Source of the DNA: Marinobacterium litorale DSM 23545
Lineage (GTDB): Bacteria > Pseudomonadota > Gammaproteobacteria > Pseudomonadales > Balneatricaceae
Direction: 5' to 3'
DNA: 59,454 nucleotides
NCBI RefSeq assembly: GCF_000428985.1
Contig: NZ_AUAZ01000025.1
Coordinates: 1 to 59,454, forward strand
Shown: in pieces, positions 54,320 through 59,454 of the stretch
Layout of the letters: each line of letters opens with the position of its first letter
Numbering within the stretch: position 1 is the stretch's first letter
Notes under the pieces: generated by a model
Databases searched by the model: none
What the model saw: only the letters and a program-made list of their open reading frames with translations
Told to the model about the DNA's origin: nothing
Program-made: the position numbers and the translations under genes

Positions 54320-56176
54320 CTAGTTTAGCGTTGAGGGGTATTCGTGGTCGCTGGTTTGAGCCACGGTGTTGCCACCCCGTCGTTTGGCGTTATACATGGC
54401 GCGGTCCGCCTGTTCAATCAAGTCGCTGGCACAGCCGGCATCATCCGGGAACAGCGCGATGCCCAAAGAAGCACCGATATGGATTTCGTGGTCGGCGACC
54501 CTAAACGGTTCACACAACGCATGGACGATCTTTTCGCCAATCTGCACCGCGTATCGCTTCGTATCCGGTACATCAAGCAAAACGACGAACTCATCGCCGC
54601 CGAGCCGCCCAGTCAGATCTTTTTGCCGAACGGTATTGGACAGTCGCCGAGCCACCGCTTTAAGCACTTCATCGCCAACGCTGTGTCCCAGCGTATCATT
54701 GACCTGCTTGAATTTGTCCAGATCAATAAACAGAAGTGCCAGTGATTGGCGTGAGTGCTCCTTGGATCTCTGGATGCTGTTGTCGATCTCATGAAGGACG
54801 GTAGCCCTGTTACGCAGGCTTGTCAGCGGGTCGTAGTGCGCCAGCTTCTCCAGCCGTTCCTGGCTCGCTTTGTGGTCGCTGATGTCGTTGAAAATATGGA
54901 TCAGGCGGGTGATGCGTTTGCGGTCATCGCGGACGGCGCTGATCGTTTGCAGGGCCGGCAATGCGGAACTGTCGGCACAGCGATACCAGATCTCTCCCTG
55001 CCAGACATCTTCCCGGTCGAGGGTATCCCAAATTGTTGCCATCAGCGAGGTTGGAGACTGCCTGCGGCTGAGTAAGTCCGACAGGTTTTTGCCGGTTACG
55101 GGGCCTGACTCATATCCGGTGACGTCGGTGAAAGCGTCGTTGATCCTGAGTATGCGGCAGTGCTCATCGGTGACAACCATCGCCTCCTGGGAGCTTTCAA
55201 ATACGCTTGCCGCCAGCAGCATTTCTGCATTGGCGGTTTCGATCTGCCGGGATTGGCGAGTAATCCGATCCACCATGGGTTTCAGCACCCAATAGGCACT
55301 GAGGGCCGCCAAGCCCATCATCACGAGAATACTGACCAGTACCCAGGTCAGGTCCTGAGACGCGGGGCCGTAAAGGACCCGGCTCGGGATGATTACCAGC
55401 AAGTAGGTATTATGCAGAGCGGCGATGGGTTGATAGAACACCCGGCTATCATCGCCCAGCTGTTTCAGACCGGCGTCACCGGGTTGCAGGTCGCCCAACA
55501 ACCGGGCCAGGTCGTTTGGCAATGGCGAGGGCATGAGTTCACCCCCTGCGCTGAGCATATAGAGCTGATTGTCGGCGCTGTAAAGCGCAAGTTGAGTGTC
55601 GCGATTAAACCGTTTGCTATCGCTTAATTTCTGGGCCAGGGCGTCGGCATCAAAATAGAGGATATCGGTGCCAACAACGGTCTCCTGATCATGAATCGCG
55701 GCGCTGGCCTCTATCCATACTTTGCCGGAATCCTCAGCGGTTCTCAGTGCCAGCCCCGGCTCGAGGGGCGGTGCTGGTGGGGTGCCGAACGTGGCGATCA
55801 CTTCGCCTTGAGGCCCAAGGCGCTGAGCGGCCTCCAGGTCCGGAGCTTTACTCCAGGCGTCAAATAGACGGGGCTGGCTGTACTGCGATGCCTGTTCAAG
55901 CGTTATTTCTCCCCGCACAAATGCGGCCAGCCGTTTGCGGATCTCCGACCGGCTGGTCATCTGGCGGGTGATATTTTCATAGCCGACCAGTAGGTTATCG
56001 ACTGATTCGCGTTGCGCTTGCACATGCACCGCATTGAGATGTTCAAGACTCGAACGCATGGAGACGTAATGGGGCAGCGCCGTACCCAGCCCGACTACGG
56101 CGCCGGTGATAAGAATACCGATAACAGCGAGGGCCATTACCCGTAACCGACTTCGCTCGATATCCCAGTCTTTCAC
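54320..56176 (-). CDS. Membrane sensor PAS-GGDEF diguanylate cyclase
   Basis: A 618-residue protein. Membrane helices at about 14-36 and 278-298 bound a periplasmic sensor region of about 240 residues, possibly Cache-like. A PAS domain (about 325-445, with VTDEHCRILRINDAFTDVTG) and a GGDEF domain follow. GGDEF is at 526-530, with RQKD as the I-site. It should be an active, product-inhibited cyclase. Start: ATG at 56176. Confidence 0.9.
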   Translation of the reverse strand: MKDWDIERSRLRVMALAVIGILITGAVVGLGTALPHYVSMRSSLEHLNAVHVQAQRESVDNLLVGYENITRQMTSRSEIRKRLAAFVRGEITLEQASQYSQPRLFDAWSKAPDLEAAQRLGPQGEVIATFGTPPAPPLEPGLALRTAEDSGKVWIEASAAIHDQETVVGTDILYFDADALAQKLSDSKRFNRDTQLALYSADNQLYMLSAGGELMPSPLPNDLARLLGDLQPGDAGLKQLGDDSRVFYQPIAALHNTYLLVIIPSRVLYGPASQDLTWVLVSILVMMGLAALSAYWVLKPMVDRITRQSRQIETANAEMLLAASVFESSQEAMVVTDEHCRILRINDAFTDVTGYESGPVTGKNLSDLLSRRQSPTSLMATIWDTLDREDVWQGEIWYRCADSSALPALQTISAVRDDRKRITRLIHIFNDISDHKASQERLEKLAHYDPLTSLRNRATVLHEIDNSIQRSKEHSRQSLALLFIDLDKFKQVNDTLGHSVGDEVLKAVARRLSNTVRQKDLTGRLGGDEFVVLLDVPDTKRYAVQIGEKIVHALCEPFRVADHEIHIGASLGIALFPDDAGCASDLIEQADRAMYNAKRRGGNTVAQTSDHEYPSTLN

Positions 56177-56332
56177 AGTCTCGCTCCTTGACGGCCGGGG
56201 CCGTTACTGCATCGATGACCTGCGAATTTGTCTAACCTGTCCATCGATAACTGTATTATGGAGCGCTAATTTAACAGGGTACATCGCAAGAGTCCCAATT
56301 CTTGATCCAGGCCAGGCCCGCGTAGTTTCAGG

Positions 56333-57343
56333 CTACTTGCACCGGGCCAGGGCGATGACATTATCCAGCATACGGTTGGAGAAGCCCCATTCGTTATCGT
56401 ACCAGGCCATGACCTTAACCAGGTCGCCGTTCACTCGGGTATGGTTGGCGTCAAAGATCGAGGAAGCGGGATTGTGATTGAAATCGATCGATACCAGAGG
56501 CAGTTCGTTGACCTCGAGAATACCGCTTAACGGCCCGGCCGCCGCTTGGCTCATGATACCGTTCACCTCTTCAATACTGGTCGGGCGTTTGGCGGTGAAC
56601 GTCAGATCGACCATGGAGACGTTGATCGTAGGGACGCGCACGGCAAGCCCGTCGAGTTTACCGTTAAGCTCCGGCAGTACCAGTCCGACAGCGGCGGCAG
56701 CCCCGGTTTTGGTGGGTATCATGGAGTGGGTGGCCGACCGGGCTCGATAGAGGTCGGAGTGGTAAACATCGCTCAGACGCTGATCGTTGGTATAGGCGTG
56801 GATTGTGGTCATCAGACCATGGCTGATGCCGATGCTATCGTTCAGTGGCTTGGCCACAGGCGCGAGGCAGTTGGTGGTGCACGAAGCGTTGGAGACGATG
56901 CGGTGTTCGGGTTTCAGCACTTCGCTGTTAATGCCAAAGACGATGGTCGCATCCACATCCTTTCCGGGCGCCGATAACAGAACCTTATCTGCTCCGGCAT
57001 TCAGATGAACGGCGGCTTTGTCGCGGCTGTTAAACTGGCCGGTGCATTCGCAGACCACATCGATACCCAGCTCGCCCCAGGGAAGTTTGGAGGGGTCGCG
57101 TTCCGTGAAGTCCCGAATACGGTCGCCGTTGATAACCAGACAGTCGTCCTCGACACTGACATCGGCACCGAAACGACCGTGGGCCGTATCATATTTGAGC
57201 AGATGGGCGTTGATGTTCACGTCACCGAGGTCGTTGATAGCCACCACTTCGATCTGATCGCTATAGCCCCCCTCGTAGAGCGCCCGGACCATATTGCGGC
57301 CAATCCGGCCCATACCGTTGATGGCGATTCTGACTTTGCTCAT
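56333..57343 (-). CDS. gap: Glyceraldehyde-3-phosphate dehydrogenase, type I
   Basis: A 336-residue GAPDH. The NAD-binding N terminus reads [19 protein letters not shown], with D38 in AINDLGD favouring NAD. The catalytic cysteine is C155 in [13 protein letters not shown]. It catalyses the reversible oxidative phosphorylation of glyceraldehyde-3-phosphate in central carbon metabolism. The ATG at 57343 has AAGGAG upstream; the frame is open to 57466. It is not in an operon with other glycolytic genes. Confidence 0.95.
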   Translation of the reverse strand: MSKVRIAINGMGRIGRNMVRALYEGGYSDQIEVVAINDLGDVNINAHLLKYDTAHGRFGADVSVEDDCLVINGDRIRDFTERDPSKLPWGELGIDVVCECTGQFNSRDKAAVHLNAGADKVLLSAPGKDVDATIVFGINSEVLKPEHRIVSNASCTTNCLAPVAKPLNDSIGISHGLMTTIHAYTNDQRLSDVYHSDLYRARSATHSMIPTKTGAAAAVGLVLPELNGKLDGLAVRVPTINVSMVDLTFTAKRPTSIEEVNGIMSQAAAGPLSGILEVNELPLVSIDFNHNPASSIFDANHTRVNGDLVKVMAWYDNEWGFSNRMLDNVIALARCK

Positions 57344-57509
57344 CGGCTTGCTCCTTTTCCTTCGGACGTTGATTTCTATCCTTAGTAAAGCTGGTTTTAC
57401 AAAAGGTGTCAGTAAGACCGTTGCAGATTTGCAAAAACGAGCGCCATCCCTTTGATCTAGATACAAAATCAGTCATAGTTTGCAGCCCGAAACTGTATGA
57501 GCGCCCCGT

Positions 57510-58400
57510 ATGCCCCTGTCGAACCCTGTTAAGGCGGACCTTTTGCTGCTGCTGACCACACTGCTGGCCGGCGCTGGCTGGATCTTTTCGAAAGAGTCTC
57601 TTGCTGGGTTGACCCCGTTGCTGTTTATGGGCCTGAGGTTTACGGCTTCCGGTTTGATTCTGGTGGCGATGGACAGCCGATCATTGACCCGCCTCACGCG
57701 GGCTCAGTGGCGAACGGCGTTTCCCGTTGGCCTCTTTTTTGGCTGCATCATGATTTTCTGGGTGCTTGGCCTGCACCTGGCCAACTATATCAGCGTCGGT
57801 GCTTTTCTGTTCAGCCTGGGTATCGTTATTGTCCCCCTGTTAGGGCCGCTTTTCGGGGAAAAGCCCCATCGTTGGGTGTTCTTTTCGCTTCCCTTTGTTG
57901 TAGCCGGGTTGGCCTGTCTCTCGCTGGATAGTGAATTCGTGATTGGTGCCGGCGAGCTCTGTTTTCTGGCAGCGGCGTTTTTCATGGCGCTTTTCTTTAT
58001 TCTCAATGGCCGTGCATCGACGCGTCTGCCAACGCTGCCACTGACGGCGATTCAGCTTTTAATGGCCGGGGTAATTACGTTCACGGCCTCAGCCTTTACT
58101 GAAACCTGGAGTTTCGACCAGCCCTGGTCAATTTGGGGGTGGTTTGCGGCCAGCGTCCTTCTTGCCACAACGCTGCGCTTTTCCATCCAAACGCGTGCTC
58201 AGGGGATGGCTCCGGCCAGCCACGGCGCGATTATCATGACGCTGGAGCCGGTCTGGGCGGCATTGCTGGCGGTTTGGTGGCTAGGGGAGAATATGACTCT
58301 GTTGCAAGTGAGTGGATGTGCCCTGATTTTTGCGGCGATGCTGGTTAACCGCTGGCCTGCGGTTCGGTACTGGATGCGTTCCATGCGCGAGACGCGGTGA
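57510..58400 (+). CDS. EamA/DMT-family permease
   Basis: A 296-residue protein with ten membrane helices in two EamA repeats; GKEKPHR-type loop and the late TLEPVWAALLAVWWLGE segment are typical. It is a drug/metabolite transporter of unknown substrate, possibly an amino-acid or metabolite exporter. It is divergent from the GAPDH gene. A strong hairpin begins at its stop codon. Confidence 0.9.
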   Translation: MPLSNPVKADLLLLLTTLLAGAGWIFSKESLAGLTPLLFMGLRFTASGLILVAMDSRSLTRLTRAQWRTAFPVGLFFGCIMIFWVLGLHLANYISVGAFLFSLGIVIVPLLGPLFGEKPHRWVFFSLPFVVAGLACLSLDSEFVIGAGELCFLAAAFFMALFFILNGRASTRLPTLPLTAIQLLMAGVITFTASAFTETWSFDQPWSIWGWFAASVLLATTLRFSIQTRAQGMAPASHGAIIMTLEPVWAALLAVWWLGENMTLLQVSGCALIFAAMLVNRWPAVRYWMRSMRETR

Positions 58401-58417
58401 GCCGGTGGGCTCACCGC
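58394..58417. terminator. Hairpin between convergent permease and SemiSWEET genes
   Basis: Perfect 10-base arms GCGGTGAGCC and GGCTCACCGC with a 4-base loop begin inside the permease stop codon. There is no clear T run on either strand, so it may be a processing or Rho-linked end shared by both genes. Confidence 0.45.
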
Positions 58418-58426
58418 TGAGGGGGC

Positions 58427-58771
58427 TCAAGCTGCTTTCAAAACGGATTCGTTGTTGCAAGCCTCTGTTGGGGTGGCAGTTTCAAGCTCCACCACGTTGG
58501 CGATTTTGCGGTTCTGGCGGCGTTTGAACAGGGTCAGCCCCAGGACGCTCAATGCCAGTGCCAGCGTAATCATATTGGCCAGCAGCATCGGCAGATCCTG
58601 CATGATGATCCCATAACCCAGCCAGGAAGCGACCCCCACCGTGAAAATTGAGTACATCAACAGTGATATCCCGTCCACGTTTCCCGTGCGGAGAATCTGA
58701 ACCACCTGAGGTACAAATGCACTTGTGGTACAGATAGCAGCAAAGATTCCAACGAAGGTGGTAGCTTCCAT
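58427..58771 (-). CDS. SemiSWEET sugar transporter
   Basis: A 114-residue protein with three membrane helices and the PQ-loop proline-glutamine pair in FVPQVVQI near residue 20-22. SemiSWEETs work as dimers and carry sugars down their gradient. The tail after residue 82 is longer and more charged than usual. The leader on this strand contains a terminator-like hairpin and other inverted repeats. Confidence 0.88.
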   Translation of the reverse strand: MEATTFVGIFAAICTTSAFVPQVVQILRTGNVDGISLLMYSIFTVGVASWLGYGIIMQDLPMLLANMITLALALSVLGLTLFKRRQNRKIANVVELETATPTEACNNESVLKAA

Positions 58772-58810
58772 CAGCCAGCCTCATTCAATCAATAAAAGAC
58801 AATAAAACAT

Positions 58811-58832
58811 ACCCGCTCGCCAGAGGAGCGGT
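58811..58832 (-). terminator. Possible attenuator in the SemiSWEET leader
   Basis: On the minus strand, arms CCGCTC and GAGCGG are followed by a T-rich ATGTTTTATT, about 40 bases before the SemiSWEET ATG. It may stop read-through or attenuate the gene. Confidence 0.4.
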
Positions 58833-59013
58833 GCCTGGTTCGGGGTTTAAACTGGAATAGCCAGAAAGGTGTCAGCAGGAAGCTGACAGACCTGACGGTA
58901 CGGGCTGTACTGCCAGAGCTGTTGTTGTAATGGCGCGCATTCTATTGAGCGGCAGGGCGGGATTCAATGGTTTTCTATCGTTTTTTGGGTAAAAAAATTT
59001 AATAGTTTTCATT

Positions 59014-59032
59014 AACTTAGCAGTGCTAAGTT
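59014..59032. repeat. 19-base palindrome
   Basis: AACTTAGCA-G-TGCTAAGTT is perfectly symmetric about one base. On the plus strand it is followed by TTATTGTT, so it could be a weak terminator; it could also be a repressor operator. Confidence 0.5.
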
Positions 59033-59119
59033 TTATTGTTAATTTGGTTTGTATCGTAAGTTTAATCTGATCGAACTTGTAGAGAATTTCTCTATTTAAA
59101 AGAAGCAGATACTAATGGG

Positions 59120-59148
59120 TTCGAAAGTAAGCGAACATCATTTATAAT
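59120..59148 (+). promoter_or_regulatory. Likely promoter of the IS630-type transposase
   Basis: A perfect -10 TATAAT (59143-59148) lies 17 bases from a weak -35 TTCGAA (59120-59125), 39 bases before the transposase ATG. Confidence 0.4.
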
Positions 59149-59187
59149 GTAGGCTCCGTTCGCCAAGCTTATCGGATATTTACACAC

Positions 59188-59454
59188 ATGCGCCACGATG
59201 ACGGTCGTAAACTTGATCACAAAACATTAGAAGCCATTCGCGTTCGCGCCGTTCAACGGGTCATGGATGGCGAGAGTCCAGAAGTCGTCATCAAAGCGCT
59301 GGGGATGAGCCGAGCACGAATCTATGAATGGCTGGCTGCCTACCGCGAGGGTGGCTTTGACGCGCTCAAGGCCAAGCAGATTTCCGGTCGTCCCAAGAAA
59401 CTGAGCGGTGCTCAGATCCGGGAGCTGTATATCTGGATAACGACCTTTACGCCG
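59188..59454 (+). CDS. IS630-family transposase, N-terminal part
   Basis: Starts with ATG at 59188 and runs off the window end; 89 residues are visible. They form the helix-turn-helix region of IS630/Tc1-like transposases (VVIKALGMSRARIYEWLAAY, then GFDALKAKQISGRPKKLSG). The DDE catalytic domain lies outside. Whether the element is complete cannot be judged. Confidence 0.85.
   Translation, partial: MRHDDGRKLDHKTLEAIRVRAVQRVMDGESPEVVIKALGMSRARIYEWLAAYREGGFDALKAKQISGRPKKLSGAQIRELYIWITTFTP

Larger units (their letters stand above)
58772..59187. other. Intergenic region with several inverted repeats
   Basis: No supported gene. From left to right: CCGCTC/GAGCGG (58813-58831), TGTCAGC/GCTGACA (58870-58888), an imperfect CTGACGGTAC/GTACTGCCAG stem (about 58892-58915), an AT-rich stretch, a 19-base palindrome (59014-59032) and a promoter-like pair before the transposase gene. 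Base composition turns AT-rich after 58970, perhaps the edge of an insertion. Confidence 0.5.

Overview
This looks like chromosomal DNA of a free-living, probably marine, gammaproteobacterium of the Oceanospirillales/Alteromonadales kind; the species cannot be fixed from sequence alone. The pointers are GC-rich housekeeping genes (etfA, GAPDH), a BCCT osmolyte transporter, a large chemosensory locus, a norspermidine pathway and an unusually dense set of c-di-GMP genes. No rRNA, tRNA or CRISPR was recognised.

Layout. 1-315 is the tail of etfA. 655-4630 holds a receiver / CheC-like / diguanylate cyclase operon facing a second diguanylate cyclase. 4827-6515 is a BCCT transporter. 6828-16594 is a complete chemosensory operon (MCP, CheY, STAS, CheA, CheW, MCP, CheW, CheR, CheD, CheB), followed on the other strand by a second HAMP-less MCP and an HDOD protein. 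19472-26271 has a HTH-receiver protein, a receiver-GGDEF-EAL protein, a FAN1-like nuclease, a diguanylate cyclase and a small conserved gene. 26356-28115 is a NhaR-like LysR regulator with an MTA/MTI phosphorylase. Divergent from it, 28261-34708 is a tight six-gene operon built around an ArsS-type radical SAM enzyme, a TVP38-disulfide reductase fusion, two rSAM-associated glycosyltransferases, an FAD oxidoreductase and a HD-GYP protein; this is most likely an arsenosugar-type pathway. 34874-37246 encodes carboxynorspermidine decarboxylase and synthase, ending in a strong terminator.

37646-44643 is the most unusual part: an AT-rich array of six gene cassettes with recognisable attC sites and no integrase in the window (a CALIN). 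In each cassette the bases after its left crossover are complementary, exactly or with one mismatch, to the R'' box of its own attC. One attC is split by an IS3-family element with a 3-bp target duplication and another by a group IIC intron. Cassette products include a membrane protein with a TIR/deoxyribosyltransferase-like domain, a HEPN-like RxxxxH protein and a reversed YefM-YoeB toxin-antitoxin pair; the first two are candidate undescribed defence genes. A second antitoxin with a truncated toxin lies just outside the array.

The rest (45091-59454) is mixed chromosome: a membrane-anchored methyltransferase, YjdM, an SMR pump, a PAS-GGDEF protein, two entericidin-like lipoproteins, a FUSC transporter, Nudix, DUF1127 and LysR genes, a zinc metallopeptidase, a PAS-GGDEF protein, GAPDH, an EamA permease, a SemiSWEET and the start of an IS630-family transposase cut by the window end. 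Overall the window holds five diguanylate cyclases with intact GG(D/E)EF and RxxD motifs, one EAL, one degenerate EAL-HDOD and one HD-GYP protein beside a full chemosensory array.
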